The translations under genes were made by a program, and so were the position numbers. 64,000 bases of DNA. Origin: Campylobacter concisus. GTDB lineage: Bacteria > Campylobacterota > Campylobacteria > Campylobacterales > Campylobacteraceae. Of the stretch, positions 45,736 through 54,444 are shown one piece after another. The notes beneath the pieces are model-generated. The model was not told where the DNA came from. It did not search any database and was given only the letters and a program-made list of their open reading frames with translations. The DNA lies in NCBI RefSeq assembly GCF_003048875.2, contig NZ_CP049264.1, forward strand, positions 372,001 through 436,000, in the 5' to 3' direction. How positions within the stretch are numbered: position 1 is the stretch's first letter; each line of letters starts with the position of its first letter.

Positions 45736-46528
45736 ATCTTAATGTAAATGCTATAGGAAAGCGAAGATAGCGTGCTTCTTTTGGCTTTGGAAACTCAGAG
45801 CTTGCTTTTAAGATATTTTCTATCGCCCCTTTATCAAGCGACTCAAAGCCTGAACTCTTAGTAACCTTTAGCTCATCTATGCTGCCGTCCGCTTTAAGCA
45901 AAAATCTAACTTCAACAACGCCTTGATGCTTCATCCTTCTAGCGTTATTTGGGTAGCTTTTATACTTTTTCACAGCCGCTATGACCTTGCTAAAGTCCTC
46001 ATCGCTTTGTGCGTTTGATAAATTTAACTCTTGGGCTACTTTCTGAGCTGGAGCTGCGGCGATAGATTTGTTATTTGCTGGTAAATTTGAATTTACAGCA
46101 GGTGCTGGCGCAGTGATAGCAGGCGTTGGCTCAGGTTTTGGCTCCACCTTTGGCTCGATTTTAGGCTCAGGGCGAGGCTCAGGCTTTGGCAGTGGCTTTT
46201 TCTCCACCTTTTTTGGCTCTGGTTTTGGTAGTGGCTTTGGCTCAGGTTTAGGCTCTGGCTTAGGTTCTGGTTTTGGTGGCTGGGGCGGTGGCGGTGGAGC
46301 TGGAGGTGTTGGCTCTGGGATCATCACTTGTTCGCTTATCTGCGGAGCTGAAGTTTGCGGCACTGGAGTAAAAGAATTTAGAGCTATTTTTATAGGTTTT
46401 TGCTCGCCTATCTTTATCTCACTAAAATTATGTGAAAGCAAGAAATAAGCCGCTGCCACGTGCACTATTGCTGATACCGCTAGGCCACTATAGTTTGAAA
46501 TTTTACTCAGAGATTGTTTGGATTGCAA
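45734..46528 (-). CDS. tonB: TonB energy-transducing protein
   Basis: TonB links the ExbB-ExbD proton-driven motor to outer-membrane iron and nutrient receptors. The 264-residue protein starts at TTG 46528, inside the end of exbD. It has one N-terminal membrane segment (SGLAVSAIVHVAAAYFLLS), a long Pro-Glu-Lys linker (repeats of PKPEPKPEP) from about 75 to 150 spanning the periplasm, and a C-terminal domain with SYPNNARRMKHQGVVEVRFLL and SSGFESLDKGAIENI. A bidirectional terminator follows. Confidence 0.93.
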   Translation of the reverse strand: MQSKQSLSKISNYSGLAVSAIVHVAAAYFLLSHNFSEIKIGEQKPIKIALNSFTPVPQTSAPQISEQVMIPEPTPPAPPPPPQPPKPEPKPEPKPEPKPLPKPEPKKVEKKPLPKPEPRPEPKIEPKVEPKPEPTPAITAPAPAVNSNLPANNKSIAAAPAQKVAQELNLSNAQSDEDFSKVIAAVKKYKSYPNNARRMKHQGVVEVRFLLKADGSIDELKVTKSSGFESLDKGAIENILKASSEFPKPKEARYLRFPIAFTLR

Positions 46529-46886
46529 AGTTTTCGTGACCTTTTTCTTTTAAGATATCAATTACTTTGACAAAGCTGTCAAATTTAGCGTTTTTGTCGC
46601 TTTTTAGTTCGATTAAGGTTTTTATATCCACAGCATTTAGCTTATCTTTTAGCTCATCTTCTGAAATTTCTGCATCATCTATGAAAAATTTATTATCTTT
46701 ATCGATAACGACACTCACTTTTTTCTCATCCTCTTTATCCTGCTGTGCGCTTTTGGCGCTTGGTAGATCGACCGCGATCTTGCCCTGGGCGATGAAGGTC
46801 GAGATGCTTAGCACAATGGCTAGCAAAACGAGCATGATATCGATAAATGGGACGATATTTAGCCCATCTTTTTTATTTAGACGCAT
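46503..46886 (-). CDS. exbD: Biopolymer transport protein ExbD
   Basis: ExbD is the periplasm-facing stator partner in the TonB motor. The 127-residue protein has the N-terminal LNIVPFIDIMLVLLAIVLS, with the membrane Asp that carries protons, then a periplasmic domain ending VIDILKEKGHENFAIQTISE. The start overlaps the end of exbB by 14 bases and the end overlaps tonB by 26, so all three are coupled. Confidence 0.93.
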   Translation of the reverse strand: MRLNKKDGLNIVPFIDIMLVLLAIVLSISTFIAQGKIAVDLPSAKSAQQDKEDEKKVSVVIDKDNKFFIDDAEISEDELKDKLNAVDIKTLIELKSDKNAKFDSFVKVIDILKEKGHENFAIQTISE

Positions 46887-47301
46887 TTTCGGCCTTGTAT
46901 CTGTTTATCATGACATCGACTTTTCTAACAAAGCCGTTGTAGATCATAAGCGTCGGGATCGCCACAAGTAGGCCAAATGCGGTCGCTTTTAGCGCCAAAG
47001 ATAGGCCGATCATTATGCTTTTTGTATCGATGCCGCCAGCCATGCCCATGTCGTAAAATGTGATCATGATGCCAGCAACTGTGCCAAGAAGCCCGATATA
47101 TGGGGCATTTGAGTAGATGATGTAAAGTGTGGTTAAATTTTTTGTCAGCGCCTCATCGAGCTTTTCGATGTTTTTGTAGCCATTTATATCAACACGTGAG
47201 TAAAAAATGATACGCTCGATCGTATACCAAAGCACAAAAAAGCTCATAACGCCCAAAATACCGATGATTATATAGTCAATGTTGTGTTTTAAAAGTTCCA
47301 T
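46873..47301 (-). CDS. exbB: Biopolymer transport protein ExbB
   Basis: ExbB forms the proton channel pentamer around ExbD. The 142-residue protein is of the short Campylobacter type, with three membrane helices: VMSFFVLWYTIERIIFY, YIGLLGTVAGIMITFYDMG and LKATAFGLLVAIPTLMIYN. The GLLGTVAGI and ALKATAFGL segments are diagnostic. It is the first gene of exbB-exbD-tonB, preceded by a TATAAT box that overlaps a palindrome. Confidence 0.93.
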   Translation of the reverse strand: MELLKHNIDYIIIGILGVMSFFVLWYTIERIIFYSRVDINGYKNIEKLDEALTKNLTTLYIIYSNAPYIGLLGTVAGIMITFYDMGMAGGIDTKSIMIGLSLALKATAFGLLVAIPTLMIYNGFVRKVDVMINRYKAENASK

Positions 47302-47331
47302 AATGCCTCTTAGTTTTAAAATTTGAGCGTG

Positions 47332-47353
47332 ATTATAACTATATTGATAGTTA
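47332..47353 (-). promoter_or_regulatory. Candidate exbB promoter with overlapping operator
   Basis: On the minus strand TATAAT (47332-47337) lies about 30 bases before exbB. It overlaps the end of an 18-base palindrome (47336-47353) with exact arms TAACTAT and ATAGTTA around ATTG. An inverted repeat on the -10 region of an iron-uptake operon is where Fur binds in Campylobacter, so iron control is a reasonable guess. The sequence is not a full Fur consensus. Confidence 0.45.
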
Positions 47354-47520
47354 ATGTCAAATATATTGTAAAAATGTAACCTAAAAATATTTTATAAGAA
47401 AAGAAATTTAAAGAGGACAGATCTAAATATTAGCGCAAATCTGCGTTATTAATTATATAAATACGATAGATAAGCGCTAAATTTTATAACTTGATAATTG
47501 TTTTTAATATAAATATATGG

Positions 47521-48177
47521 CTAAATTTCTAGCTCTTTTACCACATGTGCATTTAGTGCCATTTGCATGTGGTGTAAAAATACGTTTTGATAAAAATCAC
47601 CACTATGCCCTGGTGCGTCGTAGGTTTGGACTAAATTTGCAGGCACGATGATCTCTCTTTTTAAATTTTGCTCATTTGCGCTAAGTCTTAGGTGAGAGAC
47701 AAGCTGATAGATGCACATATCGGTGCAGTCGCCCATGATGACAAAGCTTTCAAATTTACTTATAAATTTATTAAACTCCTGCGAATAAGCGATGCTAAGT
47801 GAGTTTTTATAAAAGGTCTTCATCTCGCTAAAAAAGTCTAAATTCCGTAGCTCATCAACTGCCTCTGCCTGCGTATCACCCTTTAAAGCATGCGCTGGAA
47901 AGCTCGCAAACTCAGCTGAATTTGGCTCGTGAGCATCTTGGATGAGGATGTAGTTTTTAAGGTCAAATTTCTCCCTTGCGATCTTAAAAGTATCTGCTAT
48001 AAGGCTTGCTAGCTCACCCACACGCTTGCTAGCTAGTGCGCCCTCACAACAAAAGCCATTTATCATATCAACGCTTATAAAGACCACTTTTTCGCTGCCA
48101 TTTTTAAAAATCTCACTAAATTTAAGTGCTTTTAGGCCATTTTGCCACGCATTTAGCTCATCTAAAATTTCACTCAT
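47521..48177 (-). CDS. Isochorismatase-like cysteine hydrolase, nicotinamidase-related
   Basis: The start is ATG 48177, which shares its first base with the flgS stop (TGATG); the frame upstream lies within flgS. The 218-residue protein has the family pattern: VFISVDMINGFCCEGALAS with the catalytic Asp, a Lys in the middle (YKNSLSIAYS region), and VIMGDCTDMCIYQLVSHLR with the catalytic Cys. Several members are nicotinamidases, which would tie it to NAD salvage, but the metal-binding pattern is not clear enough to be sure. It is coupled to flgS. Confidence 0.8.
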   Translation of the reverse strand: MSEILDELNAWQNGLKALKFSEIFKNGSEKVVFISVDMINGFCCEGALASKRVGELASLIADTFKIAREKFDLKNYILIQDAHEPNSAEFASFPAHALKGDTQAEAVDELRNLDFFSEMKTFYKNSLSIAYSQEFNKFISKFESFVIMGDCTDMCIYQLVSHLRLSANEQNLKREIIVPANLVQTYDAPGHSGDFYQNVFLHHMQMALNAHVVKELEI

Positions 48178-49163
48178 CACTTCTCCTTTATAGGTAAATT
48201 TATACAAAATGTCTTTGGCTCAAGGGTTATCTCTATGCTGCCCTTGTGCGCCTCGATGATCTGCAAGCAAAGGTGCAGTCCCAGGCCGTTGCCCTTTAGC
48301 TTGCTCGTCTTAAACGGCTCAAAGACGATATTTTCATTTTTTATAGAGACACCGCTGTCATAGACGATAAATTTATGTTCATTTGGCGTCTTTTCGTAGC
48401 TTAGTCTCACCACGCCTTCGTCGTTTTCGTCCTCTTCTATAGCATCGATCGCGTTAAATAAAATGTTTTGAAAGACCATCGCGATGAGGTCAAAGTCGCC
48501 ACAATAAAGGGCGTCAGGGAAATTTAGCTCAAAAGTTATATCTTTTGAATACTCGTAAAATTTAAGCGCCTCTTCGCACTCGCTTTTGATATCTAAAAAG
48601 TTAAATTCCTTTGGCGTGATGCTAAGCCCTTTTGTAAAAAGAAGCGTCGCTTTGATGATGCGCTCAACTCGCCAAATACCCTTTTGTATCTGCTCGACGA
48701 TAGGCAAAATTTTTGGCTCAGCCCTTTTTAAAAGTGTGGAGTTTAGAAGCGAGATAGAGCCTATGGGGTTTCTTATCTCGTGAGCTAGGTGCGCTGCTAC
48801 TTGACCCATCGAAGCTAGGCGCTCGGTGCGTTTTTCCTGCGTTATGTCGGTAGCTGAGATGATCTTTTTATCATCTTTGACCACCTTTTTTACTAGATAA
48901 ATTTGTGAGCCAAAGTTTAGCTCGCCCTCATCTTTTGGGATGAAATTTAGCGCTTTGCCAAGCTTTTGCGCCTCTGAGTTTTGCAAGAAAATTTCATCAT
49001 TTTCATCAAGCACCCAAATGGCATTTGGCAAAATTTCCACGATATCTTTTATAAAACCTTGCAAGCCCATATAAGAAGCGGTCAAATTTTTATACTCACG
49101 CTCTATCAGATAGGTCTGCTCTATCAGGCTTTTTAGGCCATTTTGTATATCGATATCACTCAC
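48177..49163 (-). CDS. flgS: Flagellar sensor histidine kinase FlgS
   Basis: FlgS phosphorylates FlgR, which then activates sigma-54 flagellar genes in Campylobacter. The 328-residue cytoplasmic kinase has an N-terminal helical and PAS-like region (WVLDENDEIFLQNSEAQ, 50-66), the H-box HLAHEIRNPIGS with His 128, the N-box FQNILFNAIDAI, and G-boxes DSGVSIKN and GNGLGLHL. No membrane helix is present, as in known FlgS. The upstream gene ends 4 bases into it. Confidence 0.88.
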   Translation of the reverse strand: MSDIDIQNGLKSLIEQTYLIEREYKNLTASYMGLQGFIKDIVEILPNAIWVLDENDEIFLQNSEAQKLGKALNFIPKDEGELNFGSQIYLVKKVVKDDKKIISATDITQEKRTERLASMGQVAAHLAHEIRNPIGSISLLNSTLLKRAEPKILPIVEQIQKGIWRVERIIKATLLFTKGLSITPKEFNFLDIKSECEEALKFYEYSKDITFELNFPDALYCGDFDLIAMVFQNILFNAIDAIEEDENDEGVVRLSYEKTPNEHKFIVYDSGVSIKNENIVFEPFKTSKLKGNGLGLHLCLQIIEAHKGSIEITLEPKTFCINLPIKEK

Positions 49164-49993
49164 AGCAACTCCTCATAATCTTTTATCTCATAAAGCCTAA
49201 GCCGCTCATCTTTTAAGCCCAAAAGCTCGTTGCTAAAGCCACTTTTTGAAAAAAGCGCTACGATATCAGGCTTTATGCCAAGTCTTTCGCACTTGTGAAG
49301 GACCAAATTTAAGACATTTTTGCAAATTTTTCGCTCTTTATACTTTGCTTCGCCGACTATTATCTTGCCATTTATGCTAAAAAGCATGTCTAACTCTATA
49401 TTTTTACTCCAAAATGAACTTAGCAAAATGCCATCAAGCCCAAGCTTTTTAGCCATTAGCTCGCCGCTTAAAAGCTCAAATCCAAGGCTTGCATACTCGT
49501 CAAATTCTCTTTTTATAAGCTCTAAAATTTCCTCACTCCTACCCTCTTTTAAAAGGCTTAAATTTGGCTCGATAAATCTAAACCAAAACCTTGAAAAATG
49601 GCTATTGAAGTGAATTTTATCCTCTATTTTATAAGCTCGCTCGCTTTTTTTTAAAATTTGGCGTTTGTTTTTTACTCGCGGCTTTTCTTGGCTCTTTTCA
49701 AGCACTAAAAAATCCTTGCTAAAAAGCTTTGCATAGACCCTATTTGTCATGCTTTGGGGCAAAATTTTATTTACGCTAAATTTCTTTCTGTCGCTTCTAG
49801 CAAGCTTAATGAGAGCCATTTTGATGGCCTCGTCGCTATCCTCGTCAAAGTAAAACCTAGCCATCAAATTTTTATAATCATCTAAAATTTCAGCCCTGAT
49901 CGCCTCAAAAACATCGTAGTATGAGCCCTTTAATAAAAAGTCATCAAAAACAAGATGAAATTTTATAACTTCAGCAATACCAAGGTGCTTCAT
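49160..49993 (-). CDS. DUF234-like protein lacking the ATPase part
   Basis: The 277-residue protein has a central block FSRFWFRFIEPNLSLLKEG and ending region GELMAKKLGLDG, WSKNIELDMLFSINGKIIVGEAKYKERK that resembles the DUF234 nuclease-like C-terminus of archaeal-type ATPases. The Glu-Leu-Asp ... Gly-Glu-Ala-Lys spacing fits a PD-(D/E)XK nuclease core. No Walker A motif is seen, so only the C-terminal half of that architecture is present. It overlaps flgS by 4 bases and is divergent from the aminotransferase gene. The role is unknown. Confidence 0.7.
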   Translation of the reverse strand: MKHLGIAEVIKFHLVFDDFLLKGSYYDVFEAIRAEILDDYKNLMARFYFDEDSDEAIKMALIKLARSDRKKFSVNKILPQSMTNRVYAKLFSKDFLVLEKSQEKPRVKNKRQILKKSERAYKIEDKIHFNSHFSRFWFRFIEPNLSLLKEGRSEEILELIKREFDEYASLGFELLSGELMAKKLGLDGILLSSFWSKNIELDMLFSINGKIIVGEAKYKERKICKNVLNLVLHKCERLGIKPDIVALFSKSGFSNELLGLKDERLRLYEIKDYEELL

Positions 49994-50103
49994 CCGCTCA
50001 AATGTCGATTTTATGGCTAAAATTTCGTATCCTTTGTGTGGCGGATTGTAGCATATTTTTAGAAAATTTTAATTATAATCACGCAAAAACTAAAAGGCTA
50101 AAG

Positions 50104-51432
50104 TTGGTAAATTTAGAGCACATTAGAAGAGATATTATTTTAAAAAAAGGGATACATTATTTCGACTACACCGCCTCAGGACTTGCGTATAAGCCTATCG
50201 AGGACGAGGTCGCTGATATCTTAAAAACCTACGCCAACACCCACTCGCTAACATCCTCAAACGCCTATAAAACGCAGCTTTTGTATGATAGCGCTAGAAG
50301 CGAGCTAAAGCGCGCACTTGGGCTTGATGATAGGTTTTATCTCATAGCTACTGGATATGGCGCCACTGGTGCGATCAAGAAATTTCAAGAGCTTTTGGGG
50401 CTTTACGTGCCTCCAGCTGCTAAAAGAAGATATAACCTAAAGGTTGATGATAGCTCGCCGCTAGTTGTGCTTGGACCTTATGAGCACCACTCAAACGAGA
50501 TCAGCTTTAAAGAGGCGCTTTGCGAGGTTGAGCGCATTAGGCTTGCAAAAGACGGCAGCATCGACCTATCTCACTTGGAGCAAATTTTAAAGATAAATCA
50601 AGGGCGTGAGATCATCGCTAGCTTTAGCGCAGCCTCAAACGTCACAGGCGTCATAAGCGACTACAAGCAAATTTACACGATGGTTAAGAAATTTGGCGGC
50701 ATCGTGGCATTTGACGTGGCGAGCCTTAGTGCCTATGCAAATTTAGACTGCGACTACTTTGACGCGCTCTTTATCTCTCCGCACAAGCTTCTTGGCGGAG
50801 TTGGCAGCTGTGGGCTACTGGCAATCAAAAAAGTGCTAGCAAATGACGATGTGCCAAGCTTTGCAGGTGGTGGCACGGTAAGCTATGTGAGTAAAAACTA
50901 CCATATATTTTTAAAGGATCAAGAGGCACTTGAAGAGGCTGGCACACCGCCTATTTTGGGGCTTATAAGGGCAAATTTAGCTTACAGACTAAGAGAAGAG
51001 ATAGGGCTTGCTACCATTTATGAAAATGAGAGCGAGCTTAGCGAATACTTTTGCCAAAGACTAAGAGAAATTCCAGAGCTAGTTAGCTACTGCCCGGCAA
51101 ATTTAAAGCGCCTTGCGATATTTTCATTTAATGTAAAAAACGTAGCTCCATACGAGCTTTCAAAAATTTTAAGCAAAGAGTATGGCATACAAACACGTGC
51201 TGGCTGCTCGTGCGCAGGCTCGTACGGACACGACCTTTTGGGGCTAAAAGAGGATCCAAATTTCACCCACAAGCCAGGCTGGGTGAGGGTTAGCCTTCAC
51301 TATACGCATACCTTTGAGGATATTGATTATTTGGTGAGTGCGATCAAAAAAAGTATCGAGAAATACGCACTTTCATGGCAGGTCAAAGACCCTTTTGACG
51401 TAAAAGAGATAAGTGGGTGTGTAGGTGAATAA
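50104..51432 (+). CDS. Class V aminotransferase, cysteine-desulfurase-like
   Basis: I place the start at TTG 50104, a few bases after AAAGG (442 residues); the longer frame to 50002 runs into the divergent gene's promoter. The PLP enzyme has HYFDYTASGLAYKP, TGYGATGAIKKF, GPYEHHSNEI, the PLP Lys in SPHKLLGGVGSCGLL, and a Cys-rich TRAGCSCAGSYG segment. Glycine/serine-type or desulfurase-type activity is likely; the exact substrate is unclear. A related gene lies near flgS in C. jejuni. The stop is 8 bases into thiD. Confidence 0.8.
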   Translation: MVNLEHIRRDIILKKGIHYFDYTASGLAYKPIEDEVADILKTYANTHSLTSSNAYKTQLLYDSARSELKRALGLDDRFYLIATGYGATGAIKKFQELLGLYVPPAAKRRYNLKVDDSSPLVVLGPYEHHSNEISFKEALCEVERIRLAKDGSIDLSHLEQILKINQGREIIASFSAASNVTGVISDYKQIYTMVKKFGGIVAFDVASLSAYANLDCDYFDALFISPHKLLGGVGSCGLLAIKKVLANDDVPSFAGGGTVSYVSKNYHIFLKDQEALEEAGTPPILGLIRANLAYRLREEIGLATIYENESELSEYFCQRLREIPELVSYCPANLKRLAIFSFNVKNVAPYELSKILSKEYGIQTRAGCSCAGSYGHDLLGLKEDPNFTHKPGWVRVSLHYTHTFEDIDYLVSAIKKSIEKYALSWQVKDPFDVKEISGCVGE

Positions 51433-52177
51433 AAAAAATGTTTTGATAGTTGCTGGAAGCGACAGCATCGGTGGTGCAGGAGTGCAGGCGGATATAAAAA
51501 GTTGTGAGGCATTTGGCTGCTTTAGCGCAAGCGTCATCACAGCCGTGACCGCGCAAAATACAAATGGCGTTAGCAGCGTGCTTGCGATGCCAGCAAGTAT
51601 AGTGAAAGCTCAGTTTGAGATGGTGCTAGCCGAGCTTGATATAGACGCTGTAAAGGTTGGCATGCTCTTTAACGAGGAGATAATAGCCGTTGTAAGCGCG
51701 TTTTTAAAGGAATTTATGGCTAAAAATGTGCCAGTTGTGATAGACCCAGTTTGCGTGGCAAAGTCAGGGGCAAAACTGCTAGAAGATGGGGCGATCGAAG
51801 CGCTAAAAGAGCTACTAAAGCTCGCAAGTGTTGCCACGCCAAATGTAGATGAGGCTAGGATTTTGGGTATTGACTTTGCAAATTTGCCTTGCGATATGGT
51901 GCTAAAGCGAACGAAGGTTGATGAAATTTGCGAGGATACGCTCTATCTAAAAGGTGGTGAAGTGGTGAAATTTAGCGAGGAGCTTTTTGAGCCTAGAGTG
52001 ATGCACGGGGCTGGTTGTAGCTTCTCAAGCTCGCTAGCTGCCATTTTAGCGCAGCAAAGTGATCTAGTAAGCGCCATAAAAATGACTAAAAAATTTGTGG
52101 CAAATGGGATAAAAAATGCTCATAAAAGTAAATTTGGCGCACGGCTTATAGATCATAAAGCGGGGCTTAATGGCTGA
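51425..52177 (+). CDS. thiD: Hydroxymethylpyrimidine/phosphomethylpyrimidine kinase
   Basis: ThiD phosphorylates HMP twice to supply the pyrimidine half of thiamine. The 250-residue protein starts at GTG 51425. It has the ribokinase-family motifs AGSDSIGGAGVQADIKS, SVITAVTAQNT, VIDPVCVAKSGAKLL, TPNVDEA and the C-terminal HGAGCSFSSSLAA. It overlaps both the upstream aminotransferase gene and thiE by 8 bases. Confidence 0.93.
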   Translation: MNKKNVLIVAGSDSIGGAGVQADIKSCEAFGCFSASVITAVTAQNTNGVSSVLAMPASIVKAQFEMVLAELDIDAVKVGMLFNEEIIAVVSAFLKEFMAKNVPVVIDPVCVAKSGAKLLEDGAIEALKELLKLASVATPNVDEARILGIDFANLPCDMVLKRTKVDEICEDTLYLKGGEVVKFSEELFEPRVMHGAGCSFSSSLAAILAQQSDLVSAIKMTKKFVANGIKNAHKSKFGARLIDHKAGLNG

Positions 52178-52784
52178 AATTTACGCTATTAGCGATGATA
52201 TTTTAATGCCTGAAAATTTGGCTTTGCGTTACACTAGAGAAATTTTGGAGTGCGGGGTTAAATTTTTTCAGTTTAGGTCAAAAAAAGCGGCCAAAAATGA
52301 AAAGCTTGCAAGTGAAATTTTAAATTTATGCGAGAAATTTGGCGCTAAATTTATCGTAAATGACGATGCCAAATTTGCTAAAAAGATAGGCGCAAAGGCC
52401 GTTCATCTAGGCAAAGACGATGAAAATATAAAAGAGGCGTTTGAGATTTTAGGCAAAGACGCATACGTGGGTGTTAGCTGCTATAATGATATAAATTTAG
52501 CCATAAATGCCGCTAAAAATGGTGCTAGCTACGCTGCTTTTGGCTCCGTTTTTACAAGCCCCACAAAGCCAAATGCCCCAAAATGTGGGCTTGAAGTAGT
52601 TAAAGAGGCAAAGCAAATTTTAAACCTACCTGTTTGCGTGATAGGTGGCATAAATGAGACAAATATCGGCTCGCTATCTCATGCCAAACCCGATCTCATC
52701 GCCGTCATCTCAGCAATATATAAAAATGGCAACATCAAAGAAAACATCAAAAATTTACAAAGAATAATTGAGTTAAATTTCTAA
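52170..52784 (+). CDS. thiE: Thiamine-phosphate synthase
   Basis: ThiE joins HMP-PP and thiazole phosphate to make thiamine phosphate. The 204-residue TIM-barrel protein has FQFRSKKAAKNEK, FIVNDDAKFAKKIGAKAVHLGKDD, GVSCYNDI, AAFGSVFTSPTKPNAP and VIGGINETNI. ATG 52170 lies within thiD. It is the last gene of the aminotransferase-thiD-thiE unit before the repeat element. Confidence 0.93.
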   Translation: MAEIYAISDDILMPENLALRYTREILECGVKFFQFRSKKAAKNEKLASEILNLCEKFGAKFIVNDDAKFAKKIGAKAVHLGKDDENIKEAFEILGKDAYVGVSCYNDINLAINAAKNGASYAAFGSVFTSPTKPNAPKCGLEVVKEAKQILNLPVCVIGGINETNIGSLSHAKPDLIAVISAIYKNGNIKENIKNLQRIIELNF

Positions 52785-52844
52785 ACTTAAGCTTTTTTTG
52801 CAAAACTTTGTTTTTGAATTTTAGTGAAAAGTATATATTTTCAG

Positions 52845-53245
52845 CAAATTTTAAAACTTTCATTCACCCCCTAAGAATTGACTACTAAAATTTGGCTTCG
52901 CTTACAGCTTAGCTCAAATTTTAGAGCCGAAATTACTCGTTCATGAAATTTTAAAATTTACTTGACACTCGCTAGATATTTAAACGCATGCAGTGCGTCA
53001 GCACCATTGCATGCACTTCTAACGTCGTCGGAGTTAGGGGATCGTTAAGGGGGAAGAGAGCGACTTCGTAATTCAAGCCTCTTCCCCCTTAACAAAGAAA
53101 CAAAACTTTAAATTTTTAAAAAACTATTCTGCAAATTTTAAAATTCCATTCACCCCTAAGAATTGACTATTAAAATTTGGCTTTGCTCATCGCTTAGCAC
53201 AAATTTTAGAGCCGAAATTACTCGTTTATGAAATTTTAAAATTTA
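52845..53245. repeat. Composite non-coding repeat element, copy 2
   Basis: The 500-base gap between thiE and rodA holds no gene. Two foldback units (D 52845-52960, E 53132-53245) have the same ends and inner inverted repeat as units A-C at 41.7-42.4 kb. Between them lie the same hairpin (GCATGCA at 52986-52992 with TGCATGC at 53008-53014) and a perfect 15-base inverted repeat, GTTAAGGGGGAAGAG (53044-53058) with CTCTTCCCCCTTAAC (53079-53093), around a 20-base loop. The next 40 bases (AACAAAGAAACAAAACTTT onward) recur at 41758-41798. Period from D to E is 287 bases. Confidence 0.8.
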
Positions 53246-53285
53246 CTTGACGTTTGTCTGATTTGACAAAATAAATTTACAAATT

Positions 53286-54392
53286 TTAAAATTTAAATTT
53301 CACCGAGCGGTAGGTCTGATCAAACCTAAACGTTAGCAGATTTTGTAGTATCCCAAAAAGTACCATGAAGGTGACAAAGCTGCTTCCGCCGTAGCTAAAA
53401 AACGGCAGCGGCACGCCCACAACCGGTGCAAAACCGATCGTCATCGAGACATTTACCCCCACATAGACAAAGATGAGCGCGGCTATGCCAGTGGCGGTCA
53501 CCTGCGTGAAATAATCATTCTTAAGCCCGTAGTTTAGGCTAAGTAAGTGCATTATAAGCGCTCCATAAAGCCCCAGCAAAAGAAGCGCCCCATAAAAGCC
53601 AAAACGCTCGATATTGTAGGCGAATATGAAGTCGCTAGTGGCGATTGGTAAAAATTTAAAGTGCGTTTGCGTTGCCTCGTCCTTTGGCTTGCCCTTTAGC
53701 CCGCCGCTACCTATGGCGATAATGCTTTGCTTGACGTGATAGCTTGGCTCTTCGGCGATGAAGTCGTGGATCCTCTTTTTTTGGTAATCATGTAAATTTT
53801 CATACAAAACTGGCGCCGAAAAGCCTATGGCAAAGATGATGCAGATCCAAATTTTCTTATTTACGCCGATTACAAAAAGGATGGTGTAGCCAACTATCAA
53901 AAGTATGAGCGCGGTGCCAAGATCAGGCTCTTTCATTATAAGAGCAAAAGGCAAAAGTATGTAAAAACTAAGCCTTAAAAAGTCTTTTAGCCCGTATCCA
54001 TCGGCCTCTGGAGGGCGTTGCTTAACGAGATAGGCTAGCATCAGCAAAAAGGCTGGCTTCATGAGCTCTGAGGGCTGAAGCGTGAAGTGAACGAAGGGAA
54101 TTTCCAGCCACCGCCTAGCTCCTAGCTTGCTAACACCAAAGATATCAACGCTTAAAAGCAGCACGATGCAGACCCAGTAAAACATCGGTATGATCCAGTC
54201 TATGCGCCTAATGGGCAGCAAAAATGCTATGAAAAATGAGACAAATCCTATGCCAAAATACACAAGCTGTTTGTTTGCTAAAATGTCGTTTGCTTCGGAA
54301 ACTAGGATGTATGAGATGGCTATGATTGGGATTATTAAAAACGGCTGAATAAAATCAAAATGTGTTAAAATACGCCGATCTAGTTTTATCAA
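53286..54392 (-). CDS. rodA: Rod shape-determining protein RodA (SEDS glycosyltransferase)
   Basis: RodA polymerises lipid II for side-wall peptidoglycan. The 368-residue SEDS protein has about ten membrane helices and the motifs GARRWLEIP, QPSELMKPAFLLMLAYL, LIMKEPDLGTALILL, IAIGSGGLKGKP and GVPLPFFSYGGSSFVTFM. The order next to rluA and flpA matches the mrdB locus of C. jejuni. It is divergent from the pseudouridine synthase with a very short promoter gap. Confidence 0.94.
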   Translation of the reverse strand: MIKLDRRILTHFDFIQPFLIIPIIAISYILVSEANDILANKQLVYFGIGFVSFFIAFLLPIRRIDWIIPMFYWVCIVLLLSVDIFGVSKLGARRWLEIPFVHFTLQPSELMKPAFLLMLAYLVKQRPPEADGYGLKDFLRLSFYILLPFALIMKEPDLGTALILLIVGYTILFVIGVNKKIWICIIFAIGFSAPVLYENLHDYQKKRIHDFIAEEPSYHVKQSIIAIGSGGLKGKPKDEATQTHFKFLPIATSDFIFAYNIERFGFYGALLLLGLYGALIMHLLSLNYGLKNDYFTQVTATGIAALIFVYVGVNVSMTIGFAPVVGVPLPFFSYGGSSFVTFMVLFGILQNLLTFRFDQTYRSVKFKF

Positions 54393-54444
54393 GAAGCAAA
54401 CCTTGTTTTTTGGGCTAGATTATATCACAAACAAGGCTTTGATT

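Noticed and set aside
46068-46448. Gly/Ser-rich 126-codon plus-strand ORF
   Set aside because: It is the antisense image of the Pro-Glu-Lys linker of TonB.
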